From Mesorhizobium sp. 65-26 (GTDB taxonomy: Bacteria; Pseudomonadota; Alphaproteobacteria; Rhizobiales; Rhizobiaceae), in NCBI GenBank assembly GCA_001899205.1, contig MKVL01000014.1, positions 11,993 through 53,362 on the forward strand: a stretch of DNA of 41,370 nt, read 5' to 3'. The notes under the pieces were generated by a model that was given only the letters and a program-made list of their open reading frames with translations, made no database searches and was not told the origin of the DNA. The position numbers and the translations under genes are program-made. Shown one piece after another: positions 1 to 7,250 of the stretch; position 1 is the stretch's first letter; the number at the start of each line of letters is the position of its first letter.

Positions 1-142
1 ACGTCAACCTGGTCGCCTACCTCTCCAAAACTCTCGACGCCACCACCAACGGCCATCCGCAGAGCCAGATCGAGGAACTCATGCCCTGGCGATTCCGGAA
101 AACGTCAAGCCCAAATCCATAGGCGATCGGCGAGGCGCTTAC
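1..142 (+). mobile_element. Right end of an IS66-family insertion sequence (partial)
   Basis: The window opens inside the last part of an IS66-type transposase gene, and 20 bp after its stop codon the sequence ends in GGCGCTTAC (134-142). Read on the other strand this is GTAAGCGCC, which matches the start of the terminal inverted repeats usual in the IS66 family. The element therefore probably ends at 142. IS66 elements make 8-bp target duplications, so 143-150 (GACCAATT) should also flank the unseen left end. The left end and most of the element lie outside the window, so completeness cannot be judged. Confidence 0.65.
3..122 (+). CDS. tnpC: IS66-family transposase TnpC, C-terminal end (partial)
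   Basis: The frame starting at base 3 is open to a TAG at 120-122 and gives 39 residues. It includes VNLVAYLSKTLDA and HPQSQIEELMPW, which is the characteristic C-terminal tail of IS66 DDE transposases (a helix followed by 'I-[DE]-[ED]-L-[ML]-P-W'). Only the tail is visible, so whether the gene is intact is unknown. The catalytic DDE residues would lie left of the window. The adjacent inverted-repeat-like end at 134-142 supports the identification. Confidence 0.7.
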   Translation, partial: VNLVAYLSKTLDATTNGHPQSQIEELMPWRFRKTSSPNP

Positions 143-196
143 GACCAATTCCGGGGCGGCGACAACCACCCTCTATATTAGCTAGGGGCACAACGA

Positions 197-212
197 CTTA
201 CATTTTTGTAAG
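197..212. promoter_or_regulatory. Palindromic box CTTACA-N4-TGTAAG, candidate response-regulator site
   Basis: This is a perfect 6+6 palindrome with a TTTT centre. The same arrangement recurs at 3468-3483, before the copper operon, and imperfectly at 3305-3320, before the small secreted protein. A -10-like TAAAAT follows at 230-235, so the right half of the box covers the -35 position, as in promoters activated by OmpR-type regulators. There is no obvious gene between here and the terminator at 300-337. Confidence 0.5.
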
Positions 213-241
213 CCTCGTTTCAATCAGCGTAAAATTTGGTG

Positions 242-337
242 ATTTAACAAGAACTGTCTCAGACGCAGTGCAAGTGAATGTGCAGTGCGGATGGTTATTG
301 TCCGCCCGCGAATTGACCTCCGCGGGCGGACCTTTTT
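242..337 (+). ncRNA. Candidate regulated small RNA (speculative)
   Basis: This is the roughly 95-nt stretch between a putative -10 (TAAAAT, 230-235) and a perfect intrinsic terminator (300-337). It holds no convincing reading frame with a ribosome-binding site. The upstream palindrome at 197-212 matches the boxes at the copper genes, which would make this a copper-responsive small RNA. The promoter assignment is inference. The terminator could instead serve read-through from the insertion sequence, or protect the convergent kinase gene. Confidence 0.2.
300..337 (+). terminator. Intrinsic terminator
   Basis: A perfect 11-bp stem (GTCCGCCCGCG at 300-310 pairs with 321-331) with a 10-nt loop is followed by five T residues at 333-337, so it terminates rightward transcripts. 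It lies directly beyond the stop codon of the leftward sensor kinase. In that direction the stem is followed by CAATAACC rather than a T run, so it would be a weaker terminator for the kinase. Confidence 0.8.
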
Positions 338-1697
338 ACTGTGAATATAGCGGGAAATCGATCCTGACGATCAGGCCGGGCTCGTTGTCATGGAGGGATA
401 CCGACCCTCCGTGCAATTCCGAGATGGCTTTCACCAGGCTCAGTCCCAACCCTGTCCCTTCTGTCGTCCTGCTCTTCTCAAGCCTGTAGAAGCGCTTGAA
501 GACGTGCCCGCGTTCGTCCACGGGAACGCCAGGACCATCATCCGCAATCTGAACCGTCCACCAGCTAGCGTCGTTGTACGTCGAGACCACAATGGAGGTG
601 CCAGGTGGTGTATGGCGCATAGCGTTTACGATGAGGTTCACGCACATCTGCTTCAAGAGGTCGCTGTCGCCAAAAATGCGCGCAGGTTCATATCTTTGCT
701 CGCTGACGAATGTTAACGTGCGCCCGCTATCTTCGACAATGTCCTTATAGATATCGCATATCTCGTCCAGGAGCGCATAAAGGTCGATCTCGGCGAACCG
801 CGAGCCTCGGGCTCCGGATTCTATCTGGGAAATGCGCAGCAAACCTTCGAATGTAGCAGTGATGTTGGTCGCCTCGTTTTTCGCTCTGTCGAGGAGACTC
901 TTTATTGATGGCAGTTTGTCCTCTTCGAACGCTGCATCAAGTATGAGGAAAAGCCGTCCAATCGGCGTTTTGAGATCATGTGCAATGTCAGTGGTTACCT
1001 GCGTCATGGCAGACACGCTCGCCTGTAGCTGCGCCAGGGCCACGTTGATCTCGACCGCGAGCGTGTCGATGTCATCCTTCCGCCACGAAACGGGCAAGCG
1101 CGTCGACAAATGACCTGCCCCGACAGCCTTCATCGCACTCGATAGCGACCCGATGCGGCTGCGCATGCGGCCAGCCGTGATAGCTGCGGCGCCCAGCCCG
1201 ACGGCAAGGACGATCGCCGTCGCCAAACCGAAGCTGACAATGGCAATCTTCCGCAAACGATTGGTATCGTCATAACTCACGCCGACCGTCAAATCGTATG
1301 CGCCGAGCGCTGACCGGAACACACGGTAGTTGTTGAGCTTCCTTTCATGACTTGTTGGTGCCCGCGTCGAGAACCCAGGCGGTACTTCGGCGAGTTGGAC
1401 ATTTCCGGCGAGAAGCCCCCCCTCCGGGTCCCTCAGCGTGTAAATCGTCTCCTGACCTGTTAACGCCGGGCTATGGCTGTTGATCATGGCGATCGCGCCT
1501 TCAACGTCTCGCGCCTCGTAGGCAGCTGATATCTCCCGAAATCGTTCCGTCACGTTCGAGTCCAGTCGCTCATAGAGATAAGCGGCTACAAGATTGTAGG
1601 CGAGGGCATTGCCTCCCAAGAACGAAGCCAGGAAGAGGCTGATATACAACGCTGCAAGGCGGATCGACGTGCTCCTAGCGAAGCTAACGTTGGCCAT
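336..1697 (-). CDS. Sensor histidine kinase of a heavy-metal-type two-component system
   Basis: This 453-residue inner-membrane sensor kinase should phosphorylate the response regulator encoded just upstream. TM1 is at about residues 14-38, followed by a periplasmic sensor loop of about 110 residues, TM2 at 150-174 and a HAMP linker. The H box is DIAHDLKTPIGRL with the phosphorylated His at about 240. The N box (NLIVNAMRHTPPG), G1 (DDGPGVP), F box (FKRFYRL) and G2 (GTGLGLSL) follow. An upstream extension to 1859 would lie wholly inside the regulator gene. The ATG at 1697 gives a 14-bp overlap with that gene and a proper membrane start, so it was chosen. The layout resembles CusS/CopS/CzcS kinases, and the copper operon nearby suggests copper as signal; this is inference. 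The periplasmic loop does not show the His/Met-rich metal site of CusS. Confidence 0.88.
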   Translation of the reverse strand: MANVSFARSTSIRLAALYISLFLASFLGGNALAYNLVAAYLYERLDSNVTERFREISAAYEARDVEGAIAMINSHSPALTGQETIYTLRDPEGGLLAGNVQLAEVPPGFSTRAPTSHERKLNNYRVFRSALGAYDLTVGVSYDDTNRLRKIAIVSFGLATAIVLAVGLGAAAITAGRMRSRIGSLSSAMKAVGAGHLSTRLPVSWRKDDIDTLAVEINVALAQLQASVSAMTQVTTDIAHDLKTPIGRLFLILDAAFEEDKLPSIKSLLDRAKNEATNITATFEGLLRISQIESGARGSRFAEIDLYALLDEICDIYKDIVEDSGRTLTFVSEQRYEPARIFGDSDLLKQMCVNLIVNAMRHTPPGTSIVVSTYNDASWWTVQIADDGPGVPVDERGHVFKRFYRLEKSRTTEGTGLGLSLVKAISELHGGSVSLHDNEPGLIVRIDFPLYSQ

Positions 1698-2361
1698 GGA
1701 TGCTGTAACCGGTGTTGCGAGTATTGTGCAACAGAGGCACAGAGAAGGGCTTATCGATCTTCGCCCGTAGGCGACTGATATGTGTTTCAACAACCGTGCT
1801 CTGAGGATCAAAATTAAAATTCCAGATTCGCTCCAGAAGCATAGTTTTGGTGAGGACACGCCCTTCGTTTCGCATCAGCAGCTCAAGTAACGCGAATTCC
1901 CGGGGTAACAATTCTATGGCTATGCCGTCCCTGCTCGCCAGCCTGCTGAAAAGGTCGAGCTCGAGGTCGGCCACTTTGAGCTTTGTCTTTTCGGCGGCGA
2001 TCGGAGGGCGACGGCCAAGCGCATTGATCCGTGCTAGAAGCTCGGAAAATGCGAAAGGCTTAACCAGGTAGTCGTCGGCACCGGCCTCCAGTCCTTCCAC
2101 CCGGTCGTGGACACCACCCATGGATGTCAAGAAAATCACCGGCACCTTCGCGCCTGCGCCACGCAATCCACGCAACAACGACAATCCGTCAAGGCCAGGC
2201 AGCATCCGGTCTATGATCGCAACGTCGAAGCGCTCTTGCAGACCGATCAACAGCGCGTCTTGCCCGTTTCGGAAAACATCAACAACATGTCCTGACGACC
2301 GAAGAGCGGTTTCTATGTATTGGGAAATATCCTTGTCGTCCTCAACCAGCAGAATTTTCAT
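1684..2361 (-). CDS. OmpR/PhoB-family response regulator (CopR/CusR-like)
   Basis: This 225-residue protein has a receiver domain followed by a winged-helix DNA-binding domain. Receiver residues are intact: the acidic pair D8/D9, the phospho-acceptor D51 in AIIDRMLP, T79 and K101 in LVKPF. The C-terminal domain carries the OmpR-type recognition region (LLPREFALLELLMRN, and later TVVETHISRLRAKI). It precedes and overlaps the sensor kinase gene, so the two are probably co-transcribed leftward. The best guess for its targets is the TTACA-N4-TGTAA palindrome seen three times around the copper genes. No such site is seen before its own start, so self-regulation is not apparent. The ribosome-binding site is weak. 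Confidence 0.9.
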   Translation of the reverse strand: MKILLVEDDKDISQYIETALRSSGHVVDVFRNGQDALLIGLQERFDVAIIDRMLPGLDGLSLLRGLRGAGAKVPVIFLTSMGGVHDRVEGLEAGADDYLVKPFAFSELLARINALGRRPPIAAEKTKLKVADLELDLFSRLASRDGIAIELLPREFALLELLMRNEGRVLTKTMLLERIWNFNFDPQSTVVETHISRLRAKIDKPFSVPLLHNTRNTGYSIHGQR

Positions 2362-2937
2362 AATGGAATGCTTTCATCTAGCTTGGGTCTCAAGCGTGGA
2401 TGACCTCTATGTCAGGTATCGTTCGCCCGCTATGCCGGGAGATGTCTCAGCGTGATGTTGTTCGGCGGGTATTCCCGCTCGGTTCTGATCCGCGGCTGTG
2501 CCAGATTGGCCGGAACTTGTGCTAACTCAATATCGCTCGGGGCCTCCTACAATCGCGCCAGAACGGGCCGCCGCCACGGATGGCCGTCGTCAATGAGAAC
2601 ATAGAGTCGCACGCAACCGAGTTCGTTTCGCATTGCATTCGATGAACGGTCGCAGCGTCTCGCGGGACTGTGTTCAATGTTGGCCGAGACCTTGGCAATT
2701 TCTCACAGGCTATCAAGCCAAAGTGACGCAGGTGCCGGCGGCAGATGCCATACGCGAAACGACGGTCGGTCAAGCCAGACCAGACAGTGGTCTGGCGGCA
2801 GAATGTTCTGTTGCAACGTTCGGAACCCAGGTTCGGAGACGAGCGGCACATTGATAGGGTGAACCGGCACTCACATTGCCGGTTCATCCCGATAAGCGGT
2901 AGAGGCGCCCGGGGAGAGTGGCGCCTTGCAGTCGGTC
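2362..2937. other. Gene-free stretch with two strong hairpins
   Basis: No convincing coding region is seen. Small frames on both strands lack ribosome-binding sites and family resemblance. There are two perfect inverted repeats. One is at 2774-2782/2788-2796 (GCCAGACCA arms, 5-nt loop). The other is at 2860-2869/2877-2886 (TGAACCGGCA arms, 7-nt loop). Neither is followed by a T run on either strand. The leader of the response regulator must start within the left part of this region, and the 3' end of the small secreted protein's transcript lies in the right part. The hairpins could be factor-dependent terminators, transcript-stabilising structures or part of an RNA gene. Confidence 0.4.
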
Positions 2938-3219
2938 TTACCTTCCGACCCAGGAGGGCCGTTCAGTGGTGCTTCCGGGGCGATGCGATCTTACGATCTC
3001 CATGGTGTTGTAGCGGCGATTGATCTTCTGGACGGTCCCGCTTTCCAGAACTTTGTAGGAGACGTCTCCGTTGGACGAGGGAACAACCACGTCGCCAGGC
3101 GTGCCATGGCCATGCAACACCCTGTCGATCTCCCCTTCGGAGGGGATTGGCCCGCTATTGGCGAAGCTTACCGATGTCATGGTGGCGAAAATAGCAAAGC
3201 TGTAGACGATCTTCTTCAT
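2938..3219 (-). CDS. Small secreted protein of unknown function
   Basis: This 93-residue protein has a clear Sec signal peptide (MKKIVYSFAIFATMTSVSFA, cleaved before NSGPIP). The start is supported by AGAAGG, 8-13 bases before the ATG. The mature part is about 70 residues and has no cysteine and only a few His residues (VLHGHG, RSHRPG). It seems to be one of the small rhizobial periplasmic proteins with a PIPSE...HGHGTPGDV core; no domain can be named. It is divergent from the copper operon and has an imperfect copy of the copper-box palindrome about 90 bp upstream, so co-regulation with copper genes is likely but unproven. Confidence 0.65.
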   Translation of the reverse strand: MKKIVYSFAIFATMTSVSFANSGPIPSEGEIDRVLHGHGTPGDVVVPSSNGDVSYKVLESGTVQKINRRYNTMEIVRSHRPGSTTERPSWVGR

Positions 3220-3243
3220 TGTTCATTCCTTCTTCGATGGGCA

Positions 3244-3276
3244 GGCGTTTAAACGCCGGCAGGGCCGTAATACGGC
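3244..3276. repeat. Two adjacent short palindromes upstream of the small secreted protein
   Basis: GGCGTTTAAACGCC (3244-3257) is a perfect 14-bp palindrome. GCCGTA-A-TACGGC (3264-3276) is a second with a one-base centre. They sit 25-57 bp upstream of the leftward start at 3219, in the 5' leader or promoter of that gene. They may be operator sites or leader hairpins; nothing more can be said. Confidence 0.4.
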
Positions 3277-3304
3277 GTCAAACTCACAGGGGTTTTCCGC
3301 AAAA

Positions 3305-3320
3305 CTTACACGTCTGTGAT
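3305..3320. promoter_or_regulatory. Imperfect copy of the copper-box palindrome
   Basis: CTTACA-CGTC-TGTGAT keeps the left half of the CTTACA-N4-TGTAAG motif exactly and has two changes in the right half. It lies 86 bp upstream of the leftward small secreted protein. Being an imperfect match in intergenic DNA, it could be chance, but two better matches within the same neighbourhood make a shared regulator plausible. Confidence 0.35.
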
Positions 3321-3643
3321 TCTTCTTACGGTCGCGACCGGGTCAGCCGCCCGCGCGCCAGAGGGCTCGAAGTCGGCGGACCTACGGTGTCCGTGTGCGT
3401 TGGAGCGTAACATCCGCGGGAGGCGCTCAACGACCAAAACCGTACGGCGCGCAACTAGTCCGGAACGTTTACAAATATGTAAATAAAATTCTTTTGACCC
3501 AATTTTATATCAATGGTTACTTTGTGCGACCTTGCTATAAGGGAATGAGTTTCTCAAATCTCAAAAAATATGTAGATACATGAGGTGCTTTATTATTTAG
3601 AAAGTCGATATAAAGAATTTATCTTCAACAGATAAAGAATTGA
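3321..3643. other. AT-rich promoter region of the copper operon
   Basis: No gene is seen here. From about 3460 to 3640 the base composition drops sharply to AT-rich, unlike the GC-rich genes around it. It contains the copper-box palindrome at 3468-3483, a TTGACC hexamer (3494-3499), a TATAAG hexamer (3536-3541) and a short palindrome ATGTA-GA-TACAT near 3570. The exact transcription start cannot be assigned. This must hold the promoter of the operon that begins at 3644 and leaves it a fairly long leader. Confidence 0.5.
3468..3483. promoter_or_regulatory. Palindromic box TTTACA-N4-TGTAAA before the copper operon
   Basis: This is a perfect 6+6 palindrome with centre AATA, 160 bp upstream of the first copper-operon gene. 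It shares TTACA-N4-TGTAA with the box at 197-212. OmpR-family copper regulators such as CusR, PcoR and CopR bind short inverted or direct repeats of this general kind. It is therefore the best candidate binding site for the regulator encoded at 1684-2361. Confidence 0.55.
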
Positions 3644-3871
3644 ATGAAACGAATGAAATCCTATCTCATTGTTGCTTTGGTCTGGTTTTTATCTGCTTGC
3701 TCGGCAGTGCCTAACCTTGAGGTTGACTTTTCGCCGGCCGCGGCAGACTCGCCGGTTCCCCATACACGATACGCCCCTGTCCTTGCTGGCACGGCGGACT
3801 ACCATCCGGTGTCTGTAAAAGATTGGGTAGAGAGCAACGATCAGGTTGCGCCAAAGGAGGGCGGCAAGTGA
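3644..3871 (+). CDS. Small lipoprotein, first gene of the copper operon
   Basis: This 75-residue protein has a lipoprotein signal peptide: a basic start (MKRMKS), a hydrophobic core and lipobox LSAC with Cys at residue 19. The mature part is about 57 residues, rich in Pro and Ala (VPHTRYAPVLAG), with no metal-binding cluster. Its stop codon overlaps the GTG start of the outer-membrane factor, so the two are translationally coupled. It is probably anchored in the outer or inner membrane and could help the efflux channel; no function is known to me. A second ATG at 3653 is possible, and neither start has a strong ribosome-binding site. Confidence 0.7.
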   Translation: MKRMKSYLIVALVWFLSACSAVPNLEVDFSPAAADSPVPHTRYAPVLAGTADYHPVSVKDWVESNDQVAPKEGGK

Positions 3872-5313
3872 AATCGTTGAGATCTCGGCAGACCTTTGGA
3901 CTTGCTAAGCGCCGACGCTTTCAACTGGGGAGCGTTGCGCTTGTAGCGCTGACACTCAGCGGATGCGCCACATTCGGCGGCGATGGGGGACTGACGCCGG
4001 TTAGGGCCCAGGTCGCATCGGCAATAGGCGCCGATACGATCAAGATTTCTTCGCGAAGCACCGCCGCCGCCGCCGCCTCACGCGTCAAGGCCCTGCTGGC
4101 CAAACCGTTGACCGCTGACAGTGCCGTTCAGATCGCACTACTCAACAATCGCGGTCTCCAGGCAGAATATAATGCGCTCGGCATTTCAGAGGCGGCGTTC
4201 GTGGAAGCGAGCCTGCCGCCGAATCCAATCGTCTCGGTCAGTGGTGTGGTCACTGACGGCGCCTTGTCAATTGAGCGACGCCTGGTCGGCTCAGTTCTTG
4301 ATCTATTGACGTTGCCTGCGCGAAGGAAGATTGGCGAAAAGCAGTTTGAAGCCGCCCGTTACCGCGCAATTGAGGCCACTTTCCGTCTCGCGACCAACAC
4401 CCGAAAGGCTTACTACAAGGCCGTGGCCGCACGCAACCGCGCCAGCTTCCTTGAGCAGGCCCGCTTGTCGGCCGAGGCAGCAGCGGACCTGACTAGAAAG
4501 CTGGGCGAAACAGGCTCCGCGACCAAGCTGGATCAAGCGCGAGCTAGCGCATTCTACGCCGAGACATCCAACCAATTGGCGGCAGCCAGACTCGAGGCCG
4601 GTCTTGCTTTTGAGTCCCTCACGCGAGAGCTGGGGGCGTGGGGAGCAGACGCCACCTACAAGTTGCCAAATCGCCTACCGGCGCTCCCGAGGAAGATTCA
4701 GACCTCTGATCAAGCGGAAGTCGAAGCAATCCGGAAGCGTGTCGATCTCATCGCTGCACGACTGGAGCTTGAGGCCCTGGCGCAGTCCTTGAAGTTGGTC
4801 GACGCCACCCGGTATGTGTCAGCCTTTGATCTTGCGGGCCTCGCCAATTTCGAGCGTACCAAGGCCAATGGCGGGGTCGAGACAGCGCGCTCCCGTGGAG
4901 GAGCACTCGACCTGCAGCTTGAGATACCGATATTCGATTTCGGTGAAACGAGCCGCCGTCGCAACGCCGAAATCTACATGCAAGCGGTCAACCGGTTCGG
5001 CATGCTTGCGGTAAATATCCGTTCGCAGGCGCGCTCTGCATTGCTGTCCTACCGGGCGGCGAACGATATCGCGCGCCAGTACCGGAACAACGTCATCCCG
5101 ATGCGTAAGGTAGTCAGCGAAGAAACCCAACTTCGATACAACGGCATGCTGATCGATGTTTTCGAGCTGCTCACCACTGCGCGCGAAGGGATCGAATCCA
5201 ACCTCGCCTCGATAGACGCCCAGCGCGACGCCTTTCTTGCCGGTATCGATTTCCAAAGCGCCATCCTCGGCGGAGGCACGGCCGAGGCCGCATCCGTCGC
5301 GAACAGTGACTGA
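3868..5313 (+). CDS. CusC/TolC-type outer-membrane efflux lipoprotein
   Basis: This 481-residue protein is of the outer-membrane factor (OEP/TolC) family. The GTG start at 3868 has a strong AAAGGAGG 7 bases upstream and overlaps the preceding stop; the open frame before it is not needed. An unusually basic N-terminus of about 20 residues is followed by a hydrophobic segment and the lipobox LSGC, so the mature protein is lipid-anchored like CusC. Two OEP repeats follow, visible in the helical, Ala/Leu/Arg-rich segments (about residues 80-270 and 290-460). The operon contains no RND pump or membrane-fusion protein, so this channel must pair with a transporter elsewhere, or act with the periplasmic copper-handling proteins encoded next to it. 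Confidence 0.87.
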   Translation: MKSLRSRQTFGLAKRRRFQLGSVALVALTLSGCATFGGDGGLTPVRAQVASAIGADTIKISSRSTAAAAASRVKALLAKPLTADSAVQIALLNNRGLQAEYNALGISEAAFVEASLPPNPIVSVSGVVTDGALSIERRLVGSVLDLLTLPARRKIGEKQFEAARYRAIEATFRLATNTRKAYYKAVAARNRASFLEQARLSAEAAADLTRKLGETGSATKLDQARASAFYAETSNQLAAARLEAGLAFESLTRELGAWGADATYKLPNRLPALPRKIQTSDQAEVEAIRKRVDLIAARLELEALAQSLKLVDATRYVSAFDLAGLANFERTKANGGVETARSRGGALDLQLEIPIFDFGETSRRRNAEIYMQAVNRFGMLAVNIRSQARSALLSYRAANDIARQYRNNVIPMRKVVSEETQLRYNGMLIDVFELLTTAREGIESNLASIDAQRDAFLAGIDFQSAILGGGTAEAASVANSD

Positions 5314-5329
5314 TCGACGGAGTACAGCA

Positions 5330-6727
5330 ATGACGGTATCCCGTCGAAATTTCCTTGCCGCGTCCGGGGCTATTTCCCTGATCGGAGCCAGTCAGTTGTC
5401 GGGGCGCACGGCATACGCATCGGCGCCTGAGGCGCCGACGATGAAGGAAGCCGTAATGCAGCCACCGCTGGTTCCGACAACTGGCCCGGATTACAACCCT
5501 GTGGTTACGTTGAACGGCTGGACACTGCCCTGGCGCATGAATGGCGACTGGAAGGAGTTTCATCTCGTCGCCGAACCGGTTGTACGCGAATTCGCCCCGG
5601 GCATGGTCGGCCATTTGTGGGGCTACAACGGCCAGTCGCCAGGCCCAACTATCGAGGCGGTGGAAGGCGACAAGGTGCGCATCTTCGTCACCAACCGGCT
5701 GCCCGAGCACACCACCATTCACTGGCATGGCCAGATTCTGCCCAGCGGCATGGACGGTGTCGGTGGCATGACCCAACCGCAGATTCCGGTCGGCAAGACC
5801 TTCGTCTACGAATTCCAGCTCCAGAAGAGCGGAACCTTCATGTACCACCCGCACGCCGACGAAATGGTGCAGATGGCGATGGGCATGATGGGCTTCTTTG
5901 TCGTGCACCCTAAGGATCCGGCCTTTCGTCGTGTCGACCGCGACTTCGTCTTCCTGATGGCGGCCTATGACATCGATCCCGGCGCCTATGTGCCGAAGGT
6001 GGCCGAGATGACCGACTTCAACATGTGGACATGGAACACGCGCGTCTTCCCCGGCATCGATCCCTTGGTCGCAGCCAAGGGCGACAGGGTGCGCGTTCGC
6101 TTCGGCAACCTCACCATGACCAACCACCCGATCCATATGCACGGCTACGACTTCAAGGTCTCGTGCACGGATGGCGGCTGGGTACCAGAGGCGGCCAGCT
6201 GGCCTGAAGTCACCATTGACTGCGCGGTCGGCCAGATGCGCGCCTTCGACTTTGTCGCAGGTAACCCTGGCGACTGGGCGATCCACTGTCATAAGTCGCA
6301 TCACACGATGAACGCCATGGGTCACGGACTGGCGACCTTCATCGGCGCCGACAAAAAGGAGACCGCGAAGAAAATCAAAAAGCTCGTTCCCGATTACATG
6401 CCGATGGGTACCGCCGGCATGGCCGACATGGGCGAGATGGAAATGCCGCTGCCCGATAACACACTGCCGATGATGACCGGTTTCGGTCCATTCGGTCCGA
6501 TCGAGATGGGCGGCATGTTCTCGGTGGTGAAGGTGCGAGAAGGTCTCGCTTCCGGGAACTACAAGGACCCCGGCTGGTACCAGCATCCGCAGGGTACCGT
6601 CGCTTACGAGTGGACCGGCCCAGCCCAGAAGACGGAGCGTTCTGCCGCCCCCGTCTTCGACAAGAGCAAGACCGCCGAGCTGACCGTCGTCAAACCCGGC
6701 ACCACATCCTCCCGAAACAACCACTGA
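5330..6727 (+). CDS. Compact multicopper oxidase, Tat-exported
   Basis: This 465-residue periplasmic copper oxidase probably oxidises Cu(I) to the less toxic Cu(II). The start at 5330 gives a twin-arginine signal (SRRNFLAASG) and has GGAG 8 bases upstream. The four copper motifs are present: HWHG (131-134), HPHADE (173-178), HPIHMHG (266-272) and HCHKSHHTMNAM (319-330), with type 1 ligands Cys320, His325 and Met330. Only about 90 residues separate the second and third motifs, so the middle cupredoxin domain of classical three-domain enzymes is missing or vestigial. A Met-rich tail follows (about 357-396, MPMGTAGMADMGEMEM), probably binding extra copper. It lies 16 bp after the efflux lipoprotein in one operon. 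Confidence 0.92.
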   Translation: MTVSRRNFLAASGAISLIGASQLSGRTAYASAPEAPTMKEAVMQPPLVPTTGPDYNPVVTLNGWTLPWRMNGDWKEFHLVAEPVVREFAPGMVGHLWGYNGQSPGPTIEAVEGDKVRIFVTNRLPEHTTIHWHGQILPSGMDGVGGMTQPQIPVGKTFVYEFQLQKSGTFMYHPHADEMVQMAMGMMGFFVVHPKDPAFRRVDRDFVFLMAAYDIDPGAYVPKVAEMTDFNMWTWNTRVFPGIDPLVAAKGDRVRVRFGNLTMTNHPIHMHGYDFKVSCTDGGWVPEAASWPEVTIDCAVGQMRAFDFVAGNPGDWAIHCHKSHHTMNAMGHGLATFIGADKKETAKKIKKLVPDYMPMGTAGMADMGEMEMPLPDNTLPMMTGFGPFGPIEMGGMFSVVKVREGLASGNYKDPGWYQHPQGTVAYEWTGPAQKTERSAAPVFDKSKTAELTVVKPGTTSSRNNH

Positions 6728-6742
6728 AGGACAGTCAAGTTC

Positions 6743-7210
6743 ATGAAAGTCAGAATTCTTATAGCGGCAGTTGCCGTGTTGTCGTGGCCGATGGCCGCTT
6801 TCGCCGATGCAGGCCATGACGGTGCTGAGCGCGCCTACGGCGAACCCGGCAATCCCAAGAAACCGGCACGCGTCGTACAAGTCGTTATGCGGGAAACCGA
6901 CGGCCGCATGGAGTTCCTGCCCAACCGAGTTGAGATCAAAAAAGGTGAGCAGGTAAAATTGATGCTGCGCAACAACGGCGAACTGGACCACGAGGTGGTC
7001 CTCGGCACGCTGGCTGAGAATCTCAAGCACGCTGAGCAGATGCGCCAGAACCCCGACATGGAGCATGACGATCCGAACGCCATGCGGCTGGCGCCGAAGA
7101 AGGCCGGCGAGATCGTCTGGAAATTCACCAAGGCGGGCGAGTTCGATTTCTCCTGCCTGATCCCGGGCCACCGGGAAGCCGGCATGGCCGGCACCATCGT
7201 CGTCAAGTGA
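6743..7210 (+). CDS. Periplasmic cupredoxin (plastocyanin/azurin-like)
   Basis: This 155-residue protein has a Sec signal peptide (cleaved near AFA-DAG) and one cupredoxin domain. The type 1 copper ligands are all visible: His83 in LDHEVVLG, then Cys138, His143 and Met148 in SCLIPGHREAGM. The region between residues 95 and 115 carries extra His and Met (LKHAEQMRQNPDMEHDD), which could bind a second copper. AAGGA precedes the ATG. The gene follows the oxidase by 15 bp, so it may pass electrons or copper to or from that enzyme. Related proteins are annotated as copper-resistance cupredoxins (CopI-like). Confidence 0.9.
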   Translation: MKVRILIAAVAVLSWPMAAFADAGHDGAERAYGEPGNPKKPARVVQVVMRETDGRMEFLPNRVEIKKGEQVKLMLRNNGELDHEVVLGTLAENLKHAEQMRQNPDMEHDDPNAMRLAPKKAGEIVWKFTKAGEFDFSCLIPGHREAGMAGTIVVK

Positions 7211-7250
7211 CGACGTCGTAGTCCTCAAACATAACCGAAGGAGAAACCTC

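Noticed and set aside
1697-1859. 54-codon N-terminal extension of the sensor kinase
   Set aside because: It lies entirely within the response regulator gene and puts non-family sequence before the first membrane helix.
3531-3550. MerR/CueR-type operator (ACCTTGC...AAGG) in the copper promoter region
   Set aside because: The repeat is too short and the required 19-20 bp promoter spacing could not be placed. The OmpR-type palindrome explains the region better.
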